Origin: Labilibaculum filiforme
Lineage (GTDB): Bacteria > Bacteroidota > Bacteroidia > Bacteroidales > Marinifilaceae
Length of the DNA stretch: 64,000 bases
Assembly: GCF_002843315.1 (NCBI RefSeq)
Contig: NZ_MVDD01000006.1
Coordinates: 148,001 to 212,000 of the forward strand
Direction of reading: 5' to 3'
In this document: in pieces, positions 9,913-20,123 of the stretch
Position numbering within the stretch: position 1 is the stretch's first letter
Layout of the letters: each line of letters starts with the position of its first letter
The notes under the pieces: generated by a model
The model's database searches: none
The model's input: the letters and a program-made list of their open reading frames with translations, nothing else
What the model was told of the DNA's origin: nothing
Position numbers and translations under genes: made by a program

Positions 9913-9937
9913 CTGTATGTAAATCCCCGAAAGGGTT

Positions 9938-11794
9938 TTATTTTTTGCTTCTTTGTTTAGCTGCGTCTTCCAAACGTTGTTGGAATTTCGATTTCTTCAC
10001 AGGCTTTTTCTTATTTGCTTCGAGCATTGCCAAAACTTTATCGTCGTCGACCATAAATTTACGGATAGCAACGGTTTGAATAATGGTAAATAAGGTTGCA
10101 ATAAAGTAGTAGTAAGAAAGTCCTGATGCATATTGGTTAAACCATACCAAGAACATTACTGGCATTAAATACATCATGGTTTGCATGCCTGGCATTTGCT
10201 GCGACGATTGTGTCATTTGACCATTCATACGAGTATACACCAAGTTGGTAATTGCCATTAACAAACAGAACAAACTAACGTGATCGCCATAGAATGGAAT
10301 ATCCCAAGGTAATGATAGAATTGAATCGTATGAGGATAAATCGGTTGCCCAAAGGAAACTTTGCTGACGCAATTCGAAGGATGCCGGAAAGAAACGGAAC
10401 AGTGCAATTAGGAATGGAAACTGCACTAACATTGGTAAACATCCACCCATTGGGTTTACTCCTGCTTTTTTATACAGTGCCATGGTTGCCTGTTGGCGTT
10501 CCATTGCTTTATCTTTCGGTATTTTCTCGTTAATTGCATCAATCTGAGGTTTTAACACCTTCATTTTTGCTGTTGACATGTACGACTTGTAGGTCAATGG
10601 TGCCAAAATCAACTTAATAATGATGGTTAAAATCAGGATAATAATCCCGTAATTTGAAATAAAACCTTCTAAGAAGTTAAAGATAGGAATCACGAAATAT
10701 CTGTTTACCCATCCAAATATAGCCCAACCTAAATCAACTAATTTGTGCAATTCTATATCCTGTCCATCCAGATCTTTACCATACTTACGTAAAGTATTGA
10801 ATTTATTGGGTCCAAAATAGAATTTCATTGGATGACTTTCCAACTGAGTTCCTTGATATGGTAATGATATTTCGGCGGAAAAATTCTTTAAAATCGGTGA
10901 ACTTTCCTCCATTTCAACAGACTTCAATTTTACTCCTTTAAATGCATCACCAGCAATTAAAACCGAAGAGAAAAACTGTTGCTTAAATCCAATCCACTTC
11001 ACTTTGGTAGCCAACTCTTCCTCATCGTCGCCAGAAGCTTTCAGGTAATCAACAGCATCTTCGAAGAATTTATAGTGCAAAGCAGTGTATTGGTTTTCGA
11101 ACTTACGTCCTTTTTCCTGACTGGGAATATCAGCTTCCCAATTGAAAGTTACAAAATTCGAGTTGCGAGAAATTACGTCCTGCATTCCTACCAAATTCAC
11201 CGTAAAATCGACCATGTAAGAATCGGGAGCCAAAGTATATTTGTATTCCACATACTGATCGTCACCAACCATTAATCGCATGCTCACTCCTTTTTCGGAA
11301 GTAGTTGCATCAACAGCGTCAGCTCCATTTGCTTCCACAAAAAACAAGTCCTGAGTATTCATTGGCTTGTTTTCGGCATAAAACGATAATCCAAACTTAG
11401 AATTTTTCTCGGCCCATAATAATAGAGGTAAAGAATCGTGTGTCTGGAATTTCTTTAACTGAACATTTTGAATTCGTCCTCCTCGGGTATTCAGAGTTAG
11501 CTTTACTAATTTGTTCTCAAGAGTAATTAATTCTTCCTTCTGATTTACAGCTCCGGCAAAAGCGCCATAGGTATCTTTTATTGCTACCGAATCTTTTTCT
11601 ACTTCAGCATATTTAGCCTTCAAGCCTTCCAATCGAGCCGCTTCAAACTCTTCATTACGCAATTTATCTACGCGCGCAATTGAATCTCGGGTATTCATGG
11701 CTTTGATTTCCTCTTCGGATGGTTTTGTTAAGTACGTATACCCAATCAAAATCGCTCCAATAAGTAACAAACCAAAAATCGAATTTCTATCCAT
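9938..11794 (-). CDS. yidC: Membrane protein insertase YidC
   Basis: Inserts and folds inner-membrane proteins, alone or with SecYEG. The 618-residue protein starts with a membrane anchor (FGLLLIGAILIGYTYL), then a large periplasmic beta domain (about 60-350), then the conserved five-helix insertase core beginning near residue 365 (YGIIILILTIIIKLILAPL) with MAIT-type and YYFIATLFTIIQ helices, and ends in a basic tail (KKKPVKKSKF) expected to contact ribosomes. Length is typical for Bacteroidota. It lies 100 bp downstream of pyrG in the same direction and may share its transcript; it has its own strong terminator. Confidence 0.97.
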   Translation of the reverse strand: MDRNSIFGLLLIGAILIGYTYLTKPSEEEIKAMNTRDSIARVDKLRNEEFEAARLEGLKAKYAEVEKDSVAIKDTYGAFAGAVNQKEELITLENKLVKLTLNTRGGRIQNVQLKKFQTHDSLPLLLWAEKNSKFGLSFYAENKPMNTQDLFFVEANGADAVDATTSEKGVSMRLMVGDDQYVEYKYTLAPDSYMVDFTVNLVGMQDVISRNSNFVTFNWEADIPSQEKGRKFENQYTALHYKFFEDAVDYLKASGDDEEELATKVKWIGFKQQFFSSVLIAGDAFKGVKLKSVEMEESSPILKNFSAEISLPYQGTQLESHPMKFYFGPNKFNTLRKYGKDLDGQDIELHKLVDLGWAIFGWVNRYFVIPIFNFLEGFISNYGIIILILTIIIKLILAPLTYKSYMSTAKMKVLKPQIDAINEKIPKDKAMERQQATMALYKKAGVNPMGGCLPMLVQFPFLIALFRFFPASFELRQQSFLWATDLSSYDSILSLPWDIPFYGDHVSLFCLLMAITNLVYTRMNGQMTQSSQQMPGMQTMMYLMPVMFLVWFNQYASGLSYYYFIATLFTIIQTVAIRKFMVDDDKVLAMLEANKKKPVKKSKFQQRLEDAAKQRSKK

Positions 11795-11829
11795 TTTATG
11801 TCTTTTAATCTTATTTTCTTAAACTAATA

Positions 11830-11885
11830 AGTACTTATGCTTTTGAAAAGAAATTCGCTAAAGAACCTTTAAATACATAAGTACT
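11830..11885. repeat. 10-bp inverted repeat between pyrG and yidC
   Basis: AGTACTTATG (11830-11839) and CATAAGTACT (11876-11885) are exact complements separated by 36 nt. No T-run follows, so it does not look like an intrinsic terminator; it may be an RNA-processing hairpin or an operator. Confidence 0.4.
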
Positions 11886-11894
11886 CGGGGGCTT

Positions 11895-13511
<1,617 letters not shown>

Positions 13512-13530
13512 TTATGGATTATTAAAGGTG

Positions 13531-13538
13531 CAAAAGTA
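13531..13538 (-). promoter_or_regulatory. Probable pyrG promoter (-7 box)
   Basis: Plus-strand CAAAAGTA reads TACTTTTG on the minus strand, an exact TAnnTTTG box, 31 bp before the GTG start of pyrG. The -33 position reads TTCC and does not match TTTG, so confidence is moderate. Confidence 0.45.
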
Positions 13539-13730
13539 GTTAATTTATGCATTTTAAGGAAACTATTTCCCTATTTCACTAGATCAAATTTAGTAAATTC
13601 GGCTTTTTAGATTTCTTCCTAATTGCAAATCTAGCAAACACAAGTGTTTTTCTTTCGTAAAGAACCAACTAAATATCTAATAGCAATCAGAGATTTGAGT
13701 GGTTTCGGACGAAAGCTAATTCAAGCAAAA

Positions 13731-13756
13731 ATCCTCCATTAAAAAAAATGGAGGAT
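13731..13756 (-). terminator. Intrinsic terminator of the DUF349 gene
   Basis: ATCCTCCATT (13731-13740) and AATGGAGGAT (13747-13756) form a perfect 10-bp stem with a 6-nt loop, followed on the minus strand by TTTT. It lies 25 bp past the DUF349 stop codon. Confidence 0.85.
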
Positions 13757-13780
13757 GCTATTTTGGATGATGGATTAATT

Positions 13781-15814
13781 CTAAGGAACCAATCCATCAA
13801 TTACATTTAACTTTTCCTGAAGAAGTTTTAAACTCTCCTTTCCTTTGTTAATTTTCTCTTCGATTTCGTGAACAATAGAGTCGGAAGTTTTTGAGGAAGA
13901 AAAGAAGCCTACATTGTTTTCCCATAGTCCTATATCGGTCTCCAATTGCTTGATTTTACCAACAATCTTATTCCTTTCAATAATAATTTTATCTTCGGAA
14001 TGATTCATTGTCAATAAATTATCAATTTTCGATTGAAACTTCTGAACTTCTTTATCTCCTGTTTCCAAATCCATTTTGTCGTAAATAGCATTCAAGACTC
14101 TTCTAAAATCTTCCTGAATTTTATCTTTCTTCTTAAAAGGAACGTGACCAATTTGCGCCCATTCCTTCTGAAATCCACGAAGAACCGACAAATCCTCTTC
14201 TTCATTTCCACTTAATTGGAACGCTTGCACCTTGGCAATTACCTCCTCTTTCCGTTTTAAATTATCGGCATGATCCGTATCAACATGATCGAAATGTCCC
14301 GATTTATTGCTGAAAAATTTATCGCAGGCGGCTCGAAAACGAACCCATAATTCCTCGGAAACTTTACGAGGCACAGGTCCAATCTGTTTCCATTCTTTTT
14401 GAATTGCGATTAGCTTGTCTGTTGTTTCTTTCCAATCGGTACTATCCTGCAAACCCTCTGCTAGATTACACAATTCCATTTTTTTCTCCAGATTCTCGCC
14501 TAGCTTATCCTTTAGCTTCAAATAAAACTTACGTTTTTTATCAAAATATAAATCGCAGGCTGCTCTAAATCGCTGATAAATTTTATTATTATCCTTTTTA
14601 GGTGCAAAACCAATGGTGCGCCATTCTTTTTGTAAATCCAAAATCTCTTTAGAACTAGCGTTCCAATCTTTATGAGATTCCACATTCGAGTTCGCAATTA
14701 ATTCTACTTTTCCGCAAAGAACTTCCTTTTTTTCAAGGTTCGTTTTTTGCTCCGATTTCAAACCTTCATAAAATTCCTGATGATTTCGGTTGATTGTTGT
14801 GGTAGCCTCCTTAAATCGCTCCCATATTTCCTCTTTTTGCTCGCGTGGAACTGGCCCAATTTCTCGCCATTGTTCGTGATATTTTTGCAACGTATTAAAG
14901 GCTTTCACTACCGAAGGATCCTCTAATAATTTTTCGGTTTCAACACACAGTCGAACTTTAGCTGCCAAATTCTTTTTTAAATCAAGATCGCGAAGCTCTT
15001 TATTAATTTTTATATAATCGTAAAAATTCTCTACATGATGATGGTAATTGTCCCACAAATCTTTGAGTGCTGATTGTGGCACCATTCCTGTATCGTGCCA
15101 TTTTTTCTGTAAATCTCTAAACTCTTGAAAGGTTTTATCAAAAGCTTCCTTCCGATTTACCAGATCCTTAATATCCTCAATTATTTGATACTTAATTTTT
15201 AAATTTGCATCCTTTTCCTCTTCCAAGTTTCGAGTGCGAACAATCCTGCTTTCCCTATAAGTACGCAACAAGTCTTTCATTTTTTGCTCCAACTCGTCTT
15301 TTCCCAAGTCAAAGTCCTCCTCTTTTCCCTCAGCTGCTAAAAATTTCTTTTTAGCTTCGGCAATTTCTTCGTTATGCTTTTTATAGAAATTGAGTTTAAT
15401 TGCATCCAATCGGTGCTTAAATCCTTTAGGAGGTTTATGCTCCAACAAGAGAGTTAATCGATCCACCAATTCACTTTTTTCCATTATCGTATAGTCAGGC
15501 TCTGTCTGTAGTTCTACGACTTCGGTTTCGTCTTCAGAAATCGCATCAGGAGATTCCTGCACAATACTTGCCGCAGAAACATCTTTACTTTCATCTACTT
15601 CTGCTTCAGGAAGTACCTCCTCCTGCTTCGCGTCCTCCTTAACTATTTCGGAAGTTTCACTTTTAATTTCAGAAGTCTCCATTACTGGCTGAATAGTTGC
15701 GACTTTCTTTTCCGCAACATCATTCTCATGAGAATTACCTGATACTTTAGGTGTTTCTAAATCTTCATTCAATTCATTCTCACGGGAGAGGTTCGACAGA
15801 TCTTTTTCTTTCAT
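13781..15814 (-). CDS. DUF349 repeat protein
   Basis: A 677-residue soluble, highly charged protein. After an acidic, low-complexity N-terminus (about 1-110, rich in Glu, Ser and Val) come five DUF349 units with the recurring pattern W-x-x-x-G-x-x-P followed by a helix ending in F-x-x-A, for example EWRTIGFAPKKDNNKIYQRF and EWKQIGPVPRKVSEELWVRF. The C-terminus is coiled-coil-like. DUF349 proteins are widespread in Bacteroidota and their biochemical role is not established; no enzyme motif is visible. It is flanked by pyrG downstream and hsp20 upstream, and has a strong terminator. Confidence 0.88.
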   Translation of the reverse strand: MKEKDLSNLSRENELNEDLETPKVSGNSHENDVAEKKVATIQPVMETSEIKSETSEIVKEDAKQEEVLPEAEVDESKDVSAASIVQESPDAISEDETEVVELQTEPDYTIMEKSELVDRLTLLLEHKPPKGFKHRLDAIKLNFYKKHNEEIAEAKKKFLAAEGKEEDFDLGKDELEQKMKDLLRTYRESRIVRTRNLEEEKDANLKIKYQIIEDIKDLVNRKEAFDKTFQEFRDLQKKWHDTGMVPQSALKDLWDNYHHHVENFYDYIKINKELRDLDLKKNLAAKVRLCVETEKLLEDPSVVKAFNTLQKYHEQWREIGPVPREQKEEIWERFKEATTTINRNHQEFYEGLKSEQKTNLEKKEVLCGKVELIANSNVESHKDWNASSKEILDLQKEWRTIGFAPKKDNNKIYQRFRAACDLYFDKKRKFYLKLKDKLGENLEKKMELCNLAEGLQDSTDWKETTDKLIAIQKEWKQIGPVPRKVSEELWVRFRAACDKFFSNKSGHFDHVDTDHADNLKRKEEVIAKVQAFQLSGNEEEDLSVLRGFQKEWAQIGHVPFKKKDKIQEDFRRVLNAIYDKMDLETGDKEVQKFQSKIDNLLTMNHSEDKIIIERNKIVGKIKQLETDIGLWENNVGFFSSSKTSDSIVHEIEEKINKGKESLKLLQEKLNVIDGLVP

Positions 15815-16129
15815 GTAGTTTGCATTAAATTAGCAACTCAATAACTATAGTGCCATGTTTACAATACTATTTCTAAAGGAATTCAAGGCTCATTCCTTAC
15901 GAATTTAACTAATTATGCGCTAATCCTCAAAGATTTTCAATATTTTTCTTTCACTTCAAAAACAAAGAGGTTCATGCAATACATGAACCTCTCCAATAAA
16001 ACCAACAAATTAAGTCATCTAACATTTTTATTTTATTTGTAAAATAAACCTTGCACATAAACTACAATGCTATTTACAATCCTTTTTTCCGGCAATCAAA
16101 ATGCGTCTTTTTTCAATAATTACCCTAAA
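15815..16129. other. Gap between hsp20 and the DUF349 gene
   Basis: 315 bp with the hsp20 terminator at 15966-15992 and otherwise AT-rich sequence. No promoter box matching TAnnTTTG on the minus strand and no small gene were seen. Confidence 0.6.
15966..15992 (-). terminator. Intrinsic terminator of hsp20
   Basis: AGAGGTTCATG (15966-15976) and CATGAACCTCT (15982-15992) form an 11-bp perfect stem with a 5-nt loop; on the minus strand TTGTTTTTG follows. It lies about 140 bp past the hsp20 stop, so the transcript would have a longer 3' end. Confidence 0.75.
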
Positions 16130-16564
16130 CTATAAAATGGTAATTTCTTTCACTTTCGGCTCTACTACCTTCACCTTAGCAAGTTTCACCAACAAGATTC
16201 CATCGCGCACTTCTGCAACAATATTCTCCTGATCTATTTCATCGGAAAGCTTAAAGCTTCTTTCTAAACTTATAGACTCAAACTCTTTTCTTAGGTACTT
16301 TCGATCTGCTTGCGCTTCTTTATTTCCTGTAATTTTTAATAAGCCATCCTCTACCTTAACAGCCACATCACTTTTTGCAAATCCTGGAATAAGCATCTCA
16401 ATCACAAAGCTCTCCTTTTCATCAACCACATTCGCTTTCGGATAAAAAGAAGCTCCATTTTGCTCTGAATTTTGCAAATTCCCTTTTGTTTCTCTATATA
16501 ATTGATTCATTAATTGACTTGCAAAAAAATCATTTACTCCTTTTGAATATTTTAAAATTGTCAT
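16130..16564 (-). CDS. Hsp20/alpha-crystallin small heat-shock protein
   Basis: A 144-residue ATP-independent holdase chaperone that keeps unfolding proteins soluble. The alpha-crystallin domain covers about residues 45-135: it starts at NVVDEKESFVIEMLIPGFAK, contains VKVEDGLLKITG and ends in VRDGILLVKLAK, close to the usual A-x-x-x-G-x-L motif. The C-terminal I-x-I/V anchor used for oligomerisation appears as ITIL. It stands alone with its own terminator. The upstream gap, shared with divergent trmD, carries a duplicated motif (16704-16760) that could be regulatory. Confidence 0.92.
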   Translation of the reverse strand: MTILKYSKGVNDFFASQLMNQLYRETKGNLQNSEQNGASFYPKANVVDEKESFVIEMLIPGFAKSDVAVKVEDGLLKITGNKEAQADRKYLRKEFESISLERSFKLSDEIDQENIVAEVRDGILLVKLAKVKVVEPKVKEITIL

Positions 16565-16703
16565 AACGTTTATATCTAAATTATTACTACTAATTTTTTT
16601 TGGGGGTTCCGGAACCCAAAATTCATTTTCATTTACACCAGCTTATTTCCAAAGTTTATACCAATGCTTTTTTCTCCAACAAATGACAGCAAAAGAGAAT
16701 AGT

Positions 16704-16760
16704 AATAATGACAACTTGGCCGAATGAGCATTGTGAATAATGACAACGTGTCGCATTGTG
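16704..16760. repeat. Duplicated motif in the hsp20-trmD divergent region
   Basis: AATAATGACAAC occurs at 16704-16715 and 16736-16747, each followed by GCATTGTG (16728-16735 and 16753-16760). The 12-mers are 32 bp apart, three helical turns. It may be a small tandem duplication or a pair of binding sites. Confidence 0.5.
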
Positions 16761-16790
16761 CGAATTAGCTTACTCGTATTTTAAATTCTC

Positions 16791-16821
16791 TTGCAAGCCA
16801 CGCTTTGGTTACATACTTTTA
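16791..16821 (+). promoter_or_regulatory. Probable trmD promoter
   Basis: TTGC (16791-16794), a 19-bp spacer and TACTTTTA (16814-16821) approximate TTTG-N19-TAnnTTTG with one mismatch in the -7 box. It lies 15 bp upstream of the chosen ATG and inside the alternative longer reading frame, so it argues for the shorter protein. Confidence 0.4.
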
Positions 16822-16836
16822 CACAAAATTTTAAAA

Positions 16837-17514
16837 ATGAGAATCGATATACTTACTGTTGTTCCAGAACTACTGGAAAGTCCGCTCAACCACTCTATTA
16901 TTCAGAGGGCTAAGGATAATAACATTGCCGAAATCCATATTCACAATATTCGTGATTATTCGGAGGACAAACACAAAAAGGTTGACGATTATGCATTTAG
17001 CGGTGGAGCTGGAATGGTAATGAGATTGGAGCCAATTGTGAAGGTAATTGAATTTTTAACATCTGAGAGAACCTACGACGAAATCATATTTACTACTCCC
17101 GATGGAGATCAATACGATCAGAAAACAGCAAATACCTTATCGATAAAAGAAAACATCATGATTCTTTGCGGGCACTACAAAGGAATAGACCAACGAATTC
17201 GTGATCATTTTATTACGAAAGAAATTTCGATTGGTGATTTTGTTTTAACGGGAGGAGAATTGGCCGCTGCTATTATTGCAGATAGCGTTATTCGACTAAT
17301 TCCTGGCGCGATGGGCGACGAAACTTCTGCTCTTACCGATTCCTTTCAGGATGATCTTCTCTCACCACCTCTTTATACTCGTCCGGCGGAATTCAGAGGC
17401 TGGAGGGTTCCAGACATTCTACTTTCGGGGGATCATAAAAAAATTGAAAAATGGCAGGAAGAGCAAGCCTACGAAAGAACAAAACGCTTACGTCCCGATT
17501 TATTGAAAGAATAA
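16837..17514 (+). CDS. trmD: tRNA (guanine37-N1)-methyltransferase
   Basis: Methylates G37 next to the anticodon, preventing frameshifts; SPOUT-fold SAM enzyme. The 225-residue protein from the ATG at 16837 begins [17 protein letters not shown], the usual TrmD start, and has the trefoil-knot signatures [13 protein letters not shown] and [15 protein letters not shown], then [15 protein letters not shown] and a C-terminal helical domain. An in-frame extension upstream to 16756 exists but lacks family similarity and spans the promoter. The gene is monocistronic, divergent from hsp20, and ends at a bidirectional terminator. Confidence 0.96.
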   Translation: MRIDILTVVPELLESPLNHSIIQRAKDNNIAEIHIHNIRDYSEDKHKKVDDYAFSGGAGMVMRLEPIVKVIEFLTSERTYDEIIFTTPDGDQYDQKTANTLSIKENIMILCGHYKGIDQRIRDHFITKEISIGDFVLTGGELAAAIIADSVIRLIPGAMGDETSALTDSFQDDLLSPPLYTRPAEFRGWRVPDILLSGDHKKIEKWQEEQAYERTKRLRPDLLKE

Positions 17515-17520
17515 ATTTAA

Positions 17521-17551
17521 AAAAGAGCTTCGGAAAGGAAGCTCTTTTTTT
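17521..17551. terminator. Bidirectional intrinsic terminator (trmD / rubrerythrin)
   Basis: AAAAGAGCTTC (17521-17531) and GAAGCTCTTTT (17538-17548) form an 11-bp stem with a 6-nt loop, flanked by A and T runs, between two convergent genes. Confidence 0.9.
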
Positions 17552-17565
17552 GTACCAACTACTTA

Positions 17566-18144
17566 TTAATAGTTAGTTGATTTCTTTTCGAAATATGCTT
17601 GAGGATGTTCGCAAGCTGGACACATATTTGGAGCCTTTGTTCCTTCATGAACATAACCACAATTTCTGCAATACCATTCTTCTTTCTCTTCAGAAACAAA
17701 CACTTTTTCTTCTTCTAAATTACTTAGCAACTTCAAATATCTTTGCTCATGTAGTTTCTCTACCTTAGCAATTAATTTAAATGCACTTGCTACTTTCTTA
17801 AAACCTTCCTCTTCAGCAATGCGAGCAAATTCAGGATACAATTCAGTATACTCCTCATTTTCACCACTTGCAGCAGCTTTTAAATTTTCAATTGTAGTTC
17901 CGATTTTTCCAGCAGGAAAAGCAGCTGTAATCTCAACATCACCACCCTCTAAAAATTTAAAAAATCTCTTTGCATGTTGCATCTCCTGCTCTGCAGTCTC
18001 AATAAATATACCTGCAATTTGCTCATACCCTTCTTTCTTAGCCTGTTTTGCAAAGTAAGTATATCTTGCTCTTGCTTGAGACTCACCTGCGAATGACTTC
18101 AATAGATTCTTTTCCGTTTCAGTTCCTTTAATCGATTTTTCCAT
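17566..18144 (-). CDS. rbr: Rubrerythrin
   Basis: A cytoplasmic non-haem iron peroxidase that detoxifies hydrogen peroxide in anaerobes and microaerophiles. The 192-residue protein has a ferritin-like four-helix domain (about 1-145) with the iron ligands in LKSFAGESQARARY, the E-x-x-H of ETAEQEMQHAK, and a second pair in KVEKLHEQRY, then a C-terminal rubredoxin-like centre with two CxxC knuckles, CRNCGY and CPACEH. All ligands are present. It stands alone. Its presence suggests a strict or facultative anaerobic lifestyle. Confidence 0.96.
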   Translation of the reverse strand: MEKSIKGTETEKNLLKSFAGESQARARYTYFAKQAKKEGYEQIAGIFIETAEQEMQHAKRFFKFLEGGDVEITAAFPAGKIGTTIENLKAAASGENEEYTELYPEFARIAEEEGFKKVASAFKLIAKVEKLHEQRYLKLLSNLEEEKVFVSEEKEEWYCRNCGYVHEGTKAPNMCPACEHPQAYFEKKSTNY

Positions 18145-18386
18145 TGTTTCTATTTATTGAATGTAATTTACCGTACGAATATCCTGATTTTTACGAAAAC
18201 ACAATGAAAAATATCCGGTAATCATTATAATTTATACTGAGTAAAGATTACTAACACTCTCCAACAAGTTCATTTATAAAGGACTTTTTCACTAAAAAAA
18301 CAAGAAAAAAAAAAATACACCCCCCTCATTTAAAACCTTTGCATCGAAAAAAATCACTTTTTTAAGCATCCACCCCCATAATTTTA

Positions 18387-18417
18387 ATTGCTTTTATCAT
18401 TTTTTTTAATACTTTTG
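18387..18417 (+). promoter_or_regulatory. Probable promoter of the TorF-like porin
   Basis: ATTG (18387-18390), a 19-bp spacer and an exact TACTTTTG box (18410-18417) match the Bacteroidota TTTG-N19-TAnnTTTG promoter with one mismatch. The predicted start near 18424 gives a leader of about 160 nt. Confidence 0.6.
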
Positions 18418-18475
18418 ATGTCAGACCCCGTTTCAATTAGGGTTAGGATAGAAATTAGTTGATTCATGCAAACAT

Positions 18476-18498
18476 CACCCCCTTAAAAAAAGGGGGTG
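18476..18498 (+). repeat. CACCCCCTT hairpin in the porin leader
   Basis: CACCCCCTT (18476-18484) and AAGGGGGTG (18490-18498) form a 9-bp perfect stem with an A5 loop, unusual in such AT-rich DNA. No T-run follows, so it is not a standard terminator. Confidence 0.5.
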
Positions 18499-18583
18499 TG
18501 TTCGCAAAATCTACAAAAAGAAAAAAACCACATTTTATACCTATTAACTATTTACCACATTTATTAATCTAAAATCGATTACT

Positions 18584-19336
18584 ATGCTGAAAGCAAGAAA
18601 AATTTTCGCGTTACTTATCTGCACTCTCGCTGTAACAGGTAGCCTGTTTGCACAAGAGGATTCAAGCAAAGGAGAAATTTCGTTTGGTGCCGACCTTATG
18701 AACAGATATGTTTGGAGAGGAACTCAATTTTCTACGGGACCGGTAATACAACCAGGTGTTGAATACAGCAATGGTGGATTTGCCATTGGAGCATGGGGAT
18801 CGTATGCGCAAGATGGTTCTGATGGTGCCGAAGCAGATTTATATGCATCCTACACTTTCGCAGATGATTTATTTACTGCTACTGTTACTGATTATTTTTT
18901 CCCTACTGATGGAATTGCTGTAAACAACAGCTATTTTGATTACAAAAAAGCATCCACCGGACATATCATGGAAGCCACTTTGGCTTTTAATGGGAGTGAC
19001 GGATTTCCAATAAGTATTTTGGCTGCCATGAATTTCTGGGGTGCTGATCAGGATGCAGATGGAGATCAACAAAATTCACTTTATATTGAATTAGGATATG
19101 GTTTCACCTACAACAATGTAGCTATTGACTTATTTGCTGGCTTTACCCCAATTGATGCCGATGAAGACAAAGGCGAATCGGGCTTTTACGGCGATACTGC
19201 TGGATTTGTAAATATGGGATTTACCGCCTCAAAAGAAATTGCCATTACCGAAAAATTCTCTTTACCAGTTTCAGCTTCTGTTATTGCTAACCCCATGGCA
19301 GAAAACTTATTCCTGGTATTTGGAGTAAGCTTCTAA
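18584..19336 (+). CDS. TorF-family putative outer-membrane porin
   Basis: A 250-residue exported protein. Residues 1-23 are a signal peptide ending SLFAQE. The mature part alternates short polar and aromatic beta strands, opening GEISFGADLMNRYVWRGTQF and ending in a C-terminal Phe (VFGVSF), as expected for an outer-membrane barrel. The NRYVWRG plus GVEYSNGGFAIGAWGS pattern is typical of the TIGR02001/TorF group, whose substrate is unknown. It has a good promoter, a long structured leader and its own terminator, so it is likely a separately regulated single gene. Confidence 0.75.
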   Translation: MLKARKIFALLICTLAVTGSLFAQEDSSKGEISFGADLMNRYVWRGTQFSTGPVIQPGVEYSNGGFAIGAWGSYAQDGSDGAEADLYASYTFADDLFTATVTDYFFPTDGIAVNNSYFDYKKASTGHIMEATLAFNGSDGFPISILAAMNFWGADQDADGDQQNSLYIELGYGFTYNNVAIDLFAGFTPIDADEDKGESGFYGDTAGFVNMGFTASKEIAITEKFSLPVSASVIANPMAENLFLVFGVSF

Positions 19337-19378
19337 CCCAATCACTAACCTAATTTGCTTTTTAAGGAGCAAAAATGA

Positions 19379-19410
19379 GGCATTCAGAATTTTCTGAGTG
19401 TCTTTTTTTT
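19379..19410 (+). terminator. Intrinsic terminator of the porin gene
   Basis: GGCATTCAG (19379-19387) pairs with CTGAGTGTC (19394-19402), nine pairs with two G-T, and eight T follow at 19403-19410. Confidence 0.85.
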
Positions 19411-19418
19411 ATTCTAAA

Positions 19419-19449
19419 AAAAGCTGAATCTGTAAAAGATTCAGCTTTT
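19419..19449 (-). terminator. Intrinsic terminator of queE
   Basis: AAAAGCTGAATC (19419-19430) and GATTCAGCTTTT (19438-19449) form a 12-bp perfect stem with a 7-nt loop; on the minus strand a T-run follows. It lies 20 bp past the queE stop and could also act as a second plus-strand stop for the porin. Confidence 0.85.
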
Positions 19450-19469
19450 GTATTTTATATCATTTTCCG

Positions 19470-20123
19470 TTATGGAATTCGCATGAACTTATGTGCCTGT
19501 AAAGAGATGTTCCATTTTGGATTGTTCTTTACATACTCAACAACCGGTTTTATGTTGTGAACATAGCGACTCCATTCCGATTGAAGGTACAACAAACAAT
19601 CATCACCTACATTTTTCGACAACTCCTCGGCCCATTCTAAATCTTTTTCTAGATCGTAGATAATCACCTTTAACTCGTTTGCTTTCTGATACGATGAAGG
19701 TACTGGCAATTTATTACGCTTTGGCGATAAACAAATCCAATCCCACTCTCCAGTTATTTCGTAAGCTCCCGAGGTTTCCAGAAAGTTCTCGATATTGTGC
19801 TTCTTTAATTCAGTACACAATGGTTCTAGATTATACAAAGAAGGCTCTCCTCCTGTAACAACAACGGCTTTAGCTGGCGATTCAACAGCTTTTCGAACCA
19901 CTTCCTCCACCGAAATTAAGCGATGCTCTGCTGGATTCCATGAAATTTTACTATCGCACCATTGGCAACCTATATCACAACCACCAATACGTATGAAGTA
20001 CGCTGGCTTACCCGTGTGGTAGCCTTCGCCCTGTATGGTATAGAAATCCTCAACTAGAGGTAAATCTGTTCCTTTATCGAATATTTCTTTGTACTTGTCT
20101 TTCAAATCGTTCTTCTTAACCAA
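19470..20123 (-). CDS. queE: 7-carboxy-7-deazaguanine synthase (radical SAM)
   Basis: Converts carboxytetrahydropterin to 7-carboxy-7-deazaguanine in the queuosine/7-deazapurine pathway. The 217-residue protein has the cluster-binding CDIGCQWC (CX3CX2C), the YTIQGEGYHTGKPAYFIR N-terminal block, the VVTGGEPSLY loop and a KPVVEYVKNN-type C-terminal part. There is no upstream ATG: a stop codon directly precedes the TTG at 20123-20121, which is taken as start. A promoter (20163-20192) lies 40 bp upstream. No other queuosine gene is adjacent. Confidence 0.93.
   Translation of the reverse strand: MVKKNDLKDKYKEIFDKGTDLPLVEDFYTIQGEGYHTGKPAYFIRIGGCDIGCQWCDSKISWNPAEHRLISVEEVVRKAVESPAKAVVVTGGEPSLYNLEPLCTELKKHNIENFLETSGAYEITGEWDWICLSPKRNKLPVPSSYQKANELKVIIYDLEKDLEWAEELSKNVGDDCLLYLQSEWSRYVHNIKPVVEYVKNNPKWNISLQAHKFMRIP

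Larger units (their letters stand above)
9368..9937. other. Gene-free region between yidC and the PiT transporter
   Basis: About 570 bp of AT-rich sequence. It holds a GC-rich palindrome at 9850-9869 and the yidC terminator at 9887-9912. I see no supported open reading frame, RNA gene or promoter box here. Confidence 0.6.
18145..18583. other. Regulatory gap upstream of the TorF-like porin
   Basis: 439 bp holding a good plus-strand promoter (18387-18417), a GC-rich hairpin (18476-18498) in the predicted 5' leader, and two further CACCCCC motifs near 18317 and 18370. A long A/T-rich tract separates it from rubrerythrin. No gene seen. Confidence 0.6.

Noticed and set aside
16716-16735. Sigma-54 promoter (TTGGC...TTG) in the hsp20-trmD gap
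   Set aside because: The spacing does not place TTGC at the required -12 position, and such promoters are not expected here without an enhancer-binding protein.
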